A stretch of 38,366 nt of DNA from Amphimedon queenslandica. Taxonomy: Eukaryota > Porifera > Demospongiae > Haplosclerida > Niphatidae. Shown one piece after another: positions 21,357 through 31,019 of this stretch. The notes beneath the pieces were generated by a model that ran no database searches, was not told the origin of the DNA, and worked only from the letters and a program-made list of their open reading frames with translations. Each line of letters begins with the position of its first letter. Positions within the stretch are counted from its first letter, which is position 1. The stretch spans positions 4,549 to 42,914 of the forward strand of contig NW_003546645.1 of the NCBI RefSeq assembly GCF_000090795.2, read 5' to 3'. The position numbers were made by a program, and so were the translations under genes.

Positions 21357-23983
21357 TTATGATCTCACTGAGTAGAATGTTGCTGCTGGCCAGATTGGTT
21401 CAGAGTTTGAATTACTTGGTGCCAGTGTATCGCCCTCTTGTTCTTCCTCATCGCTGGGCTCGCTCTCTAAAGTGTAATGTTAACATTTCTATGTAAAATT
21501 TTAGTACCTTTTCTGTATTCTACGGCTTTTAAAAAGACATCTAAATGCAAAACTTTTAATGGTAAAACGAAATTTACCTGATTCTCTGTTGGATTCAAAA
21601 GCTATAGATGGTATAGTAATTTTTGTCATAGTTTTGCTTACTTGGCAACTGTAGAAGAGGTGGTTCTTTTGCTAGGAATGAACAATGATCAAGACACAAA
21701 TACTGAAACTTACTGAAGAGGCTTGTGAAAGGTTGAGCTAAAATTGAAATTGGAATATAGGTACTGCAAGGAGTTGTGACTTACTATTGAAGTCCACAAT
21801 TGGGACCTTTTGACCTACGGCATGGGATAAAAAGTGACTCACATTTTAATAAATTACTCTTTTTGACAAGACCTAAAAGTTTACAGTGACAACAGTTGGA
21901 CAATTGTTGGACTTACCATTTTTGCCAGCCCCTTTCTCAGAGTCTCCACCTGTAGCAATCATTACTTGACCTTTATTTAAGTTACTTTTTGACTTAGCCT
22001 TTGATGACTTTCCTATGTGACACAAAAATATTTAATTTAAACTTACATAGGGTATCATGTCCTCCAGTCTCTACAACTGTACTACCAGTAGTCTCAGCAC
22101 TACTACTGGTTGTGTACTTTCTCTACATGATCATAATAGTAATTGTTCATTCACATATATTAATTATTAGTACTTATGTCTCATGCATGCCTCTATCACC
22201 CAATCACATTTTCACACCTTGTTAACACTATACCATTACACAATATGTACTGACACAGGCTTGCCTGAACAGAACTTTCTAGAACATCATTCTCTAATAT
22301 AAGCACACACTCTCTCTTGTTCTCTCTCTCTCTTGATTTTTTGCTGTTGTCAAATGTTGATTAGTTCAGTATCTATTTGTTGGCTATATCTCCTTGTTGT
22401 ACTACCTGCTGAAACTATACTGGTAAATCTATATCAGTACAATACTCTTTTAACTTGCTATTTTCGGGTTTCAGAATTAGCTCAAACAGTAATATTTTTA
22501 AAAAATTTATAATAAATAGCACAAAAAATAACAATAGACCCACCAAGAACAAGCTTGAGCTGGAGTAAAGGATGATGTAGCTTTGAAGCACCTGCAGAGA
22601 CGATTTTTGAGTGTCAATGGTCACTCTGAAATTACCAAAAGCCAGTACTGCTACTGGCACATCAACAATTGATTGTATTCGACTTACCATCTTGTTTCAC
22701 TGATTATGAGTGTTCGTGTTACCGTATAGTGGGTTTGTAAAACTTCATTTTTTTGGAGACATCTAACTTTGTCATTTTCCTTTTATTCTGTGGAAGGACC
22801 TTGTCCATTTACTATATTTTTACTTAAATTCATAGTATTTTTTGGGAGAGCTTGGAGAACAAAAGAATGGAAGCTTGGCTGAGTGAAAGAAAACTGCTAT
22901 GTGGTAGGTATATGCTATCGTCACTGGGTTTTGCTGAATTAAAATAGTCTCTTCATACTCTATCTGTAGCAGTGAGGGAGTGGTGTTGGTGTCAAAATCA
23001 TAATTATAAAAAAAACGCCACGGTCAGTCTTAGATTCACAGACTGGAGCAGCTTTGTAAGCAGACTGGGAGCATAGGTCAAGGCTTTCCTGCTTTGAGGC
23101 AGTGGCAGGGTAAGGGTCATCAGGAGTATGTGCATGTATAGACACTCCAATTTTTCTTCAACTTTTCATTTTAAATATGGCTCTATTTTTGTTACCCAAA
23201 CATTTTCATAGCTTCTCTAATAAAAAGGAAAATATGCACTTTTTTATTGGACACAGTTTTAAGTGTGGATTGTGGAAGCCAATGGAGGAACTACATTGAG
23301 GGAGCATATTAACTAATTCTGAATAGTCCGTTAAAGTCAATTAGTGCAATGCCTCTCAGTTGGACCTCCACTTGGTACCAATAGAGTTGAGCACCAATGC
23401 ATTCCGATTTATAAGCATTCTTTCCTACTGCTGTGGCTCCTTGCTCATGGATTGGTAGTTTATAGGTCTGCTCATGGGCAACTTCATAAGTGCCTTTATG
23501 TGATTCAAGACTGTTAGATATGTCACAGTCCTGCACTCTTTTGGTAGATCTCCTTGATAGCTGGTTGATCCTCTTCCAAGGCCAACCATGTAAAGCTTGG
23601 TGGAGGTGTTGCCCTGTCTTGAATGAAACAATGGAATCCCATTGCACTCAGTGTTGAGACCCTCTTGGAAATGGAAGGGACATCAATAATCAATGGCACC
23701 AAGCTTGGGCTCTAGGAAATCAATCATTCATATTCATCAATTACGATATATTCAAACCCTGCATTGACTAGAGCTCTTAGTCACAATTACTTGTTATTGA
23801 AATTGTTACTCCAAAGAAATGAAGGCCAATGATGACCAAGGGTAATATTGCTATTCAATTAAAAATAAGGTATGAAATTAGAAAGTGACTTACTAATAAT
23901 ATCATTAATGATTGCCATATCTCCCACTGACAACTGCAAGTCTGCAAATGTGATGCAGCCTTTTATAAAGGTTGGACCATGTG
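21357..23983 (-). CDS. Receptor-like membrane protein with micro-exon cytoplasmic tail
   Basis: Firm 3' part: transmembrane exon 22591-22488, then tail exons 22122-22047, 21970-21917, 21814-21785, 21737-21714, 21671-21642, 21601-21578 and 21466-21357 (stop). The membrane exon ends in phase 0; all later introns are phase 1. The membrane exon encodes KLVLGGSIVIFCAIYYKFFKN, a helix followed by a basic stop-transfer. The tail is Ser/Thr/Glu-rich (TGGDSEKGAGKNG, SEPSDEEEQEGD, terminal FYSVRS). Probable ectodomain exons, also phase 1, are 23983-23894 (TFADLQLSVGDMAIINDII) and 23850-23791. The 23760-22690 region is unresolved: one segment (ECNGIPLFHSRQGN to ECRTVTYLTVLNHI) faintly recalls the end of an S1 protease without its active-site Ser motif, but contains in-frame stops, and an 8-A run shifts frame near 23008. 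Either these exons are mis-joined or the gene is decaying. No ligand or family assigned. Confidence 0.5.
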
Positions 23984-24278
23984 CTTATGATAATATTAAT
24001 ATTATGGAATTACTGGAGCAAGGGAGGTAGCCTTTTGATAGATAGCCCATGTTTTATTGTGCACTCGTACAGCTGCACAGCACTAAATTGTTTTATATGT
24101 AAACATTATGCGCCTGTAATGTTATTTGTATTATGACTACATGTACATGTACTGAAAAAAGTAAACGGTGATGAAGAATGGAGCATTACAGGTCCTTTCC
24201 TCTTTATGATTGTGCACACTCTGTCCTTTGAAGTGGTGCCCATGATGAAAATGTTATAGCCACTGATGGGTAGCATAG

Positions 24279-25039
24279 GGTATCATGTCCTCCAGTCTCT
24301 ACAAATGTACTACCAGTATCTGGTTCTGCAGCAGCAGTAGCAGCAGCACTACTAGCACTACTACTGGTACAGTACTTCCTCTACATGATAATAATAGTAA
24401 TATTTTTAAAAAATTTATAACAAATAGCACAAAGAATAACAATAAACCCACCAACAACAAGTTTGAGCTCAAGTAAAGGATGAAGTAGCTTTGAAGCACC
24501 TGCAGTGATGATCTTTGAGTGTAAATGGTCACTCTGAAATTACCAAAAGTCAGTACTGCTACTGGCACATCAATAATTGATGATTGTATTCGACTTACAA
24601 TCTTGTTTTACTGATTATGAGTGTTCGTGTTACTGTATAGTGGGTTTGTAAAACTTCATTTTTTGGAGTCATCTAACTTTGTCATTTTCGTTTTATTCTG
24701 TGAAAGGACCTTGTCCATTAACTATATTTTTACTTAAGTTCATAGTATTTTTTGGGAGCTTGGAGAACAAAAGAATGGAATCTTGGCTGAGTGAAAGAAA
24801 ACTGCTATACGGTAGGTATGTGCTATCGTCACTGGGTTTTGCTGGATTTGATTCAATATAGCCTCTTCATACTCATCTATAGGCAGTGAGAGAGTGGTGT
24901 TGGTATCAAAATCATAATTGTAAAAAATGCCTCGGTCAGTCCTAGAGGAGCTTTGTAAGCATTGGTACTGTGAAGCAGTGGCAGGGTGAGGGTCATTAGG
25001 AGTATGTGCATATATAGAGACACTCCAATTTTTCTTCAA
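24279..25039 (-). pseudogene. Truncated duplicate of the receptor-like gene
   Basis: Colinear with 22047-23160 at high identity: the ectodomain exon (start after TTTTAG, 25039; NWSVSIYAHTPND), the transmembrane exon (LELKLVVGGFIVILCAIC) and the first tail exon. About 350 bp corresponding to the intron after the transmembrane exon (22142-22487) is absent, which leaves an in-frame TAG between helix and tail. A 2-bp deletion near 24763 also breaks the frame relative to the other copy, and the later tail micro-exons are missing. The first tail exon has an expanded Ala/Ser-codon stretch. Probably non-functional, though a short secreted or membrane product cannot be excluded. Confidence 0.6.
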
Positions 25040-25595
25040 CTAAAACAAAATACCGGGGCGGGGCTAGTTAAGTAAGCTGGACATAGACCCCGCCCCCCAA
25101 GGAGAGTGACCCTAAGTACCACACCCCCTGCTAGAGTAATTAACTTATTAACACGTATCATGGCATAAGCAAAAGAGCCACACCCAGGAGTGACTCAATA
25201 ACATACAAATAAACAAAATAAGAGAAACGGCCCACCCTGTGGGGCAATCATACTGAGTGATTAAATAGTCATGTATACATGAAAATGTCAAACAGACTAG
25301 GGTCCCTGTGTAGATGCCTAAGGGGATGCTTTCATTCACTTGTGAAAGTCTTCAATAACATTTTCTCTTGAGATTGTAACAGACATATCAAATCCAGACA
25401 AGATCACATCAAAATCAGAGCCTTTATTTTTATCCTCTCTTTTAAACGAGTGATCATTAATATGGACATATGTCACTCGCTACTACATGTATATGTGGTT
25501 GTATGTATAGGAGGTTCTTTGGGTGATTCTTTTTTGCATAGCAGTCATTCTTTGTTGGGACAATTTATATTCATTATACCTCCTTTATGTGGCAG

Positions 25596-26178
25596 GCAGG
25601 ATAGGGATTCCTGCAAAGAAAGCTGACCGAGTTAAACAGACACTTCGTGGCTATGTTTTAGTGCAGAAGGTGAGTGATGAGCTTGAGGTTACATATGACA
25701 ACCTCTGAATAGGTGACCATTTGATTCTGAACTTTCTCTATAGATTTATTGCTGCTAAAATAAAACCTTTACAAGCAAAAGCAAGGTTCAATTATTCATT
25801 GTTATTATTATAAAGGATTGATGGATAAAGCATATTACATTCATTGTTACTAGGATAATATCTTGTCTGAATACTAAGTCATCTAGCTCTGATTAACTTA
25901 GTTGAGTTTTTGATAATGTCTGCTTCATGGTAAAAGACAACCCATCACTTGAAAAGGAGCAAGACTTCATTATTGTACATCAACCACCCACACAGTATAA
26001 GATTCTTGAGCAACAAGAGCAAAAATCAGTTGAAAAGGATCTGACCTATACTGTAAAGATTAAAAAGCGTCACAACTTTTACCCTAATCTTGGAAAGAAA
26101 AGCCATGCAAATACAACAGGAGTTGTTGGCACTTCTTGCTCTTGTGCTAAACATTTTGAGAGCAAAGAAGTGACATGA
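25596..26178 (+). CDS. Two candidate exons of an unrecognised gene
   Basis: Exon 25596-25669 has a good acceptor (TTTATGTGGCAG) and donor (GTGAGT) and reads RIGIPAKKADRVKQTLRGYV. The second block is 25927-26178, an 82-codon frame starting with ATG and ending TGA: basic, Gln-rich (HQPPTQYKILEQQEQKSVEK), with a CSCAKHF segment near the end. The phase at their junction does not match directly, so they may be separate genes or an intervening exon was missed. No domain recognised. Confidence 0.3.
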
Positions 26179-26406
26179 TTGCCTTTTCTATTGATGAGAG
26201 TGGGTCTGCAGTAATATGTCTGCTAAGATACTCTACGAGTTACCAGTTAAGGAACTCAAATTTTATTTTTGTGTGAATTTTTAGTTTTTTTTTTTGGATG
26301 CTTGATACATGCATTGAGATTTTGTCAAACTGGGATAACATAAAAGCATAGTGCAACAGGAGTTCCTTAGGATATGCTTAACAAGATGCAAAATTTATCA
26401 TTATAT

Positions 26407-26512
26407 GCATTTCTGGCCTTAGCCATATACTTATCCTATCAGGATTCTTCCAATTAATGTTTGCCCCTTTAGAGATTGTGTATGCATTTCTGGTCTTAGT
26501 CATGCATAGAAG
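26407..26512 (+). repeat. Dispersed ~77-bp repeat (also at 38094-38240)
   Basis: CTATCAGGATTCTTCCAATT and GCCCCTTTAGAGAT landmarks recur twice in tandem at 38094-38240 with a period of 77 bp. One full unit plus a partial unit lie here. No coding role. Confidence 0.75.
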
Positions 26513-26984
26513 GACCTTGTGTAGTAGCCTGGAAGAAATTACTTGAATGAATAGATTGGATGGGAGGATGAGTTGTAGCACCATCAAAATTGGTGAAAGT
26601 TAAACCTCCGTTCTTTTGATTTTTTTTCTTCAATTTTTCATTCTTTATGAAACACTGACATTTTCCTATAAATTACTTCTCTTCTGTGTCAAATAGACCA
26701 TCAGTATGCCACCTTTGGCAGATTTTTTTTTTCTAATTTTAAGCAATTCCCTCCCCCCGTTAATGAATAAACACCCAGGCTTCTAATCAGGCAAATACGG
26801 TTCTACATTCTGCAACCAGGGGTGTGGCTATATGCAATAATGTATAGTAAAATTACTTGCAAAAGGTCCCAAGTAAACGGTATATTGACAACTAGGCCAA
26901 TGTTGTTTATCTGCAGAGTAAGAATCAAACTGTATAGCTTGAAATATCTGCTTTAGTATCTATAGTACTTGCTAGAGCATCTAG

Positions 26985-27124
26985 CCTTCTTTTATTATTA
27001 TTGCTCACGTGATGAGTAGGATAGGCATATTGTCAACCAGTCCCAGGTATGTTGTTGGTATATATAGGTCCTCTCAGGCCACCTGTCTTCAGTCCTCCCT
27101 CAGAGTCAGCAGTAAACAAGTCTT
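26985..27124 (+). promoter_or_regulatory. Invariant promoter module, copy P1 (E-box + TATA)
   Basis: A 140-bp block identical, as far as I can read, to 28775-28914 and 36008-36147. It contains TCACGTGA (27005-27012), a canonical E-box of the USF/MiT-TFE type; TATATATA (27059-27066); and a TTCAGTCC initiator-like site with A at 27091, 32 bp after the TATA start. Transcription near 27091 would make 27151 the first ATG and exclude the upstream ATG at 27049. Confidence 0.8.
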
Positions 27125-27150
27125 CATTTCTTCTTCACCAAGACACTGTC

Positions 27151-28041
27151 ATGTGCAAGGAAAAGAAACAAACTGCCTTGCTGCTATTGTTCCTGATACT
27201 GATAGTACTCCTCTGTGCTTCAATGGGATTGCTGTGGTATTCGTTATTACTGTATATACGTAGAACCACTCCAACTGTTCCTCGTGACCGGGCACCCAAA
27301 GAATCAATAGTCTATGAAGGTAGTTATTCCATTGCATTACATCTGGAACAAGAGAAGTTTTCAGGTGAATTATACTATGGAACCGGATCTGATAAGGATG
27401 GGATTGATTTTGAGATTGTCATCAATTCGAGTTATTATACTCTCAGAGTTACCAGAATTGCGACTGGTATGGATGCCATTAACGTCTTACATCCCCAGTC
27501 CTCCAATATGACATTGACGAGTATCAAGAACGTCACTTTCATGATTATGATGAGCTCCACCTCACAAATGAGTGACTACATTGTACCTCCTAATGCTACT
27601 GGCCTGATGGAGACTATGATGAGGAGTGACGACCCACGGATGACTGACAGTCTTTTTGCTACGCTCCATAACAGAAATGTGGATATACTACGTAAGGATT
27701 CTCTTCAACTTCTTGCTGCAAGTAGAGAAGTATCTGCTGTCATTGAAGTAGTGAAAAAGCTCGCTAGAACAAATCTAATTGAATCAAACTTCCCTCCAGC
27801 TGTTAGGCAGTTTTACCTTTTTGGATTGCAGTTAGGGAAAATGAGGAATGACATATTAGGTCATATTACCAGGTGGGGGGGATGTGCTGCTGCTGGAGAG
27901 GATACCAATAATGATTGCTATGGGGTCTGTGCTGATCATGATCGCTGCTGTGAAGATAAAGGTTTCTATACATGGGCCTGCTTTCGGGTTGGATATAATT
28001 CCTTTTCAAGCAATTGTTGGGACAACTTATTCTGCCTTTAA
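27151..28041 (+). CDS. Type II membrane protein with Cys-rich, PLA2-like C-terminus
   Basis: Single-exon gene, 296 residues from the ATG at 27151; this start is chosen because the longer frame from 27049 begins upstream of the TATA box. A short basic N-terminus (MCKEKKQ) precedes a strong hydrophobic segment (residues 9-36) and RR, a signal-anchor layout with the C-terminus outside. The ectodomain has several N-glycosylation sites (NSS, NMT, NVT, NAT), no recognised fold in the middle, then eight Cys in the last 55 residues. C260-A-D-H263-D264-R-C266-C267 resembles the CxxHDxC active-site helix of secreted phospholipase A2, where His-Asp catalyses ester hydrolysis with calcium. The usual calcium loop is only vaguely present (WGGCAAAGED), so activity is uncertain. 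Two relatives downstream keep promoter and membrane segment but lost this domain. Confidence 0.65.
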   Translation: MCKEKKQTALLLLFLILIVLLCASMGLLWYSLLLYIRRTTPTVPRDRAPKESIVYEGSYSIALHLEQEKFSGELYYGTGSDKDGIDFEIVINSSYYTLRVTRIATGMDAINVLHPQSSNMTLTSIKNVTFMIMMSSTSQMSDYIVPPNATGLMETMMRSDDPRMTDSLFATLHNRNVDILRKDSLQLLAASREVSAVIEVVKKLARTNLIESNFPPAVRQFYLFGLQLGKMRNDILGHITRWGGCAAAGEDTNNDCYGVCADHDRCCEDKGFYTWACFRVGYNSFSSNCWDNLFCL

Positions 28042-28159
28042 TCTCATTATATTTTGAGTGTGTAACTTTCATTTCGATAGTGATCATTTTAGTAGTTTTG
28101 TGGATTTTAGAAGTGTGTGCATATTTTCTATTACCTTTGCTGCCTATTAGTTAGTTTTG

Positions 28160-28680
28160 ACTGTGTCATTTGATTTTCTTTTGACTAATTTCTAAAAATG
28201 GTTATTTTAAAATAAGGCAATTCAAACTAAATTACTTGTTTTACGGATTTTTTTCTCTAAAATAGAGCAGGCCGGTCGGAATAAATTAAAATATAAACAA
28301 TGAAATTAATTAACTACTCGTTAATTAACTTTAATAATTGTTAGTTAACCACAACTTTTTAAAACAAACTATCAAAATACTCTAGCAACTTCTGTGAGTG
28401 TAGGCTTATTTAACATGAATGCCTGCTCTAACAAGTCCCAAACAGTAGATGCCACAGAGGTTTGACATACAGTGGAAGGTAAGATAGAGGAGCTTGCTCT
28501 TTTAACAGTAACAAATTCATTTAGCACCAATTTGAATCTAGCCACACCCACCACGTGGTACTGCGCATGCGCATTAGAAAAATTAGATTTATTTTGATTT
28601 TCCAAAAATTGGAGTCGGTCGGATCCGTAAACCAAGTAATTTTATTGGAACTGCCTAAACACAGAATGCATTGATAGAAT
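28160..28680. other. Spacer between P1 and P2 loci; E-box and NRF-1 motif
   Basis: Contains CCACGTGG (28551-28558) and the NRF-1-type palindrome TGCGCATGCGCA (28562-28573) side by side. No convincing gene follows on either strand; open frames at 28372-28715 show no domain. Confidence 0.4.
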
Positions 28681-28774
28681 TCTTCTTCAGTGTCAAATAG
28701 ACCATCAGTATGCAATTGATTGAAAGGAAGTGGTGCTCATACTTAATATCTCTAGTACTTGCTAGAGTAGTTAT

Positions 28775-28914
28775 CCTTCTTTTATTATTATTGCTCACGT
28801 GATGAGTAGGATAGGCATATTGTCAACCAGTCCCAGGTATGTTGTTGGTATATATAGGTCCTCTCAGGCCACCTGTCTTCAGTCCTCCCTCAGAGTCAGC
28901 AGTAAACAAGTCTT
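28775..28914 (+). promoter_or_regulatory. Invariant promoter module, copy P2
   Basis: Identical 140-bp block to P1, with E-box, TATA and initiator at the same spacing. Homology also extends upstream (CAAATAGACCATCAGTATGC motif near 28692), where P1 carries an extra ~250 bp with a MITE end. Confidence 0.8.
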
Positions 28915-28940
28915 TATTTCTTCTTTACAAGGACTCTGTC

Positions 28941-29087
28941 ATGAATAAGAGAGAAGCTGCCTTACTTAAACTTGTTCTATTTATATTATTGTTACTGGTA
29001 TTATTGCTTTGTGTTGGGATAGGATTTCTTTATGCTGTAGTAGGACTCAGACTGGCAGATGAAGGTAGTGGTGTCATGATAACCTAG
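28941..29087 (+). CDS. 48-residue single-pass membrane peptide, truncated paralogue
   Basis: ATG at the same distance from the promoter as in the full-length copy. It encodes MNKREAALLK, a long Leu/Val-rich helix, then RLADEGSGVMIT and a stop. In the same frame just after the stop lies SCFRGAYNFIGDN (from about 29097), matching the C-terminal ACFRVGYNSF of the full-length gene, so the roughly 700-bp ectodomain region was deleted and a stop arose. The 3' UTR is also homologous (TATATTTTGAGTGT). It is either a decaying gene or a membrane micropeptide; expression data would decide. Confidence 0.5.
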   Translation: MNKREAALLKLVLFILLLLVLLLCVGIGFLYAVVGLRLADEGSGVMIT

Positions 29088-29639
29088 CTGGTAGGATCCT
29101 GCTTTCGAGGTGCATATAATTTTATTGGAGACAATCTTCAGGACACTTTTAATCTGGCTATATTTTGAGTGTCTAACTTTTATTAGTGATCGTTTTATGA
29201 TTTTAGTATATTCGTGGATTTTATGTGTCTTTTGTTTCTTTGGCAAATTCTAAAAATAATTATTTTGAAATAAACAAAAACAAAGTCCATAAGGATGGGA
29301 CATGGGAAACACTAGTTTATTATGTACGAAGTATGCAATTTTGTGGCACTAAAGTATGCTACTAATGTCAACAATCTTCATTGTGGCAAGAATTCCCGCA
29401 ACTCTTCTTAGGCATAAAATATGCTGTCCAATATTTGTGAAGTAGCAGGCAAAAATGTTCTAATTGGCGGCATTCGTTGCCATTTAGATAAGCAACCAGA
29501 CCATAAACATGTACAAATGAATTGTTATCATAGTTTCATTGTTTAGGTAGTAACATTATACCCTGATATTATCATGCTATGTAAAAGTTTTGATACAAAG
29601 TCACAGTTACATGTTTATGGTCCACCAGGGATCACAAAA

Positions 29640-29800
29640 TTCCATTTACAACAGTAAAAAGGCTGTTCCTGCTACCTCACAGGGATTAGGCCAGTCAGGT
29701 CACTAACTGTTTTGGCTCGGTTCTTGGACTTAGTACCAATTGGTTTAGTTGTAATTGGTTTAATTTAATTTACTGCTAATTGTGTTAACTGATACAATGG
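29640..29800 (+). repeat. Segment duplicated at 37785-37950
   Basis: TTACAACAGTAAAAAGGCTG and GGGATTAGGCCA landmarks recur at 37785-37950 in the same order. Together with shared sequence 29265-29435 / 36540-36715 this shows that the P2 and P3 loci are segmental duplicates over more than 1 kb. The CARD-like gene region (36716-37770) lies only in the P3 copy. Confidence 0.8.
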
Positions 29801-30340
29801 TGAAATTTTTCTTCACAGGCAACAGTTTTGTAGTCACAAAATACAAAACGTTTAGGACAGGACTACTAGTGTAATTTTATTCTGTACCATGGTATCTTCT
29901 CATGACATCCAGTAATACCACATTTTATAGGGAGGTCAGGACACACAAGTGTTTCTAACAGTGCTACTGGTAGTGGCAGTATATGCTATTAATTATAGCA
30001 ATTTCTGCCTTTATTTAATTTTTTTTAAATAAATAAGATTAAATGAAGTACTTGTAATGTGTGCCAGCATAGTTTTTTGATATTGCCGTACCTCTCTTTA
30101 CAGGAGCTTATATGTCTCCTTAAATGACCTCTACTATTGACAACAAAGATCTTGGTCTCGATCCAATTCTTGAAACATGTTAAATAATTTTAAACTGCCT
30201 TCTTTAACATAAAAAGTTCAAGTTAGATAGAAGTTGATGAAAGATCCATTATAAAGATTATGGAGGTAATGCAAGAGTTGAGCTAGAAGCAGTCTGTCCT
30301 CCTCCTCCTTCTATAAAATGACAATATCAAATCCTATCAC
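29801..30340. other. No supportable gene
   Basis: AT-rich spacer. A short open stretch near 30262-30316 (GNARVELEAVCPPPPS) looks protein-like but has no splice context I can defend. Confidence 0.35.
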
Positions 30341-30344
30341 AGGG

Positions 30345-30697
30345 ATGTTTTTACTGCCAGTATTAAAGGCAAGCATGTCTAAAATAGATACTCCCTACAC
30401 AGATGGATGTCATGGTGAGTGAGAATAAGATTCACCCCCATCATTCAGCCTTGTTGATGTCCACTCTCACTCCAACCTCTTAAAGTGTGAGGGTTTCATT
30501 TCTTGCAGTGGGTTATTCGTTGACCTTTTGGGATACCTTTGGGGGGAATGGCTACAAATACAACTCACTGCATTACTGTAGGTTTGTGGTGACCTTATTT
30601 CTTATTAGCAAAGTAATCTCAACTTTAATGAGAGATTTTCCTCCTCTTTGCAGCTGATGTATATAAATTTAAAAAATTAGTTCTGGCATGCCACTAG
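30345..30697 (+). CDS. Small three-exon ORF, unrecognised
   Basis: Exons 30345-30414, 30509-30577 and 30654-30697 join at two phase-1 introns with good signals (GTGAGT/TTGCAG, GTAGGT/TTGCAG), giving 60 codons. The peptide reads MSKIDTPYTDGC, then GYSLTFWDTFGGNGYKYNS, then DVYKFKKL. No domain recognised. There is an acceptor (TATCACAG) just before the ATG, so this may be the 3' part of a longer gene. Confidence 0.4.
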
Positions 30698-31019
30698 TTG
30701 GTACTCATACGACTGTTAAGACAAGATATACTACAGCCAATACATGTCCTACACAGCAATATTGTGTGTATCTGTAAAAAGTATAGCCATGCTTTTTGCA
30801 ATAGTTCCTGCTTTTGTAAAGCAACAGCTGCATTTTTTTATCCTTTAGAAAAGGGATTCATGTTTGTTCACAAGCCTATTAATTTTTCAAGTTTGAAGTT
30901 ATTGCCAATGTTCTTCTTAAAAACACAATTTGATAATTTTATAGAGAAATGAAAGTGAAGGCTTCTCAAAATAAATGCTAAATTTGCAATAATTTCGAAG
31001 GTTATATCACCAAGTTTTT

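Noticed and set aside
21057..21362. 101-codon plus-strand frame
   Set aside because: No motif, and it runs into the 3' end of the better-supported minus-strand receptor-like gene.
22415..22690. 91-codon minus-strand frame with a hydrophobic helix
   Set aside because: It reads through a GTAAGT donor and the real membrane exon in another frame; the phase-consistent exon 22591-22488 explains the sequence better and continues into the tail exons.
25055..25098. GC box GGGGCGGGGC with a nearby inverted GC-rich tract
   Set aside because: Could be an Sp1-type site, but the two tracts form an inverted pair and no gene start is tied to them; too weak to call a promoter.
27049..27150. Upstream in-frame ATG shared by all three promoter-module loci, adding about 34 residues to each protein
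   Set aside because: It lies upstream of and overlaps the TATA box, so it should not be transcribed; its conservation follows from conservation of the promoter. The ATGs at 27151, 28941 and 36174 are used instead.
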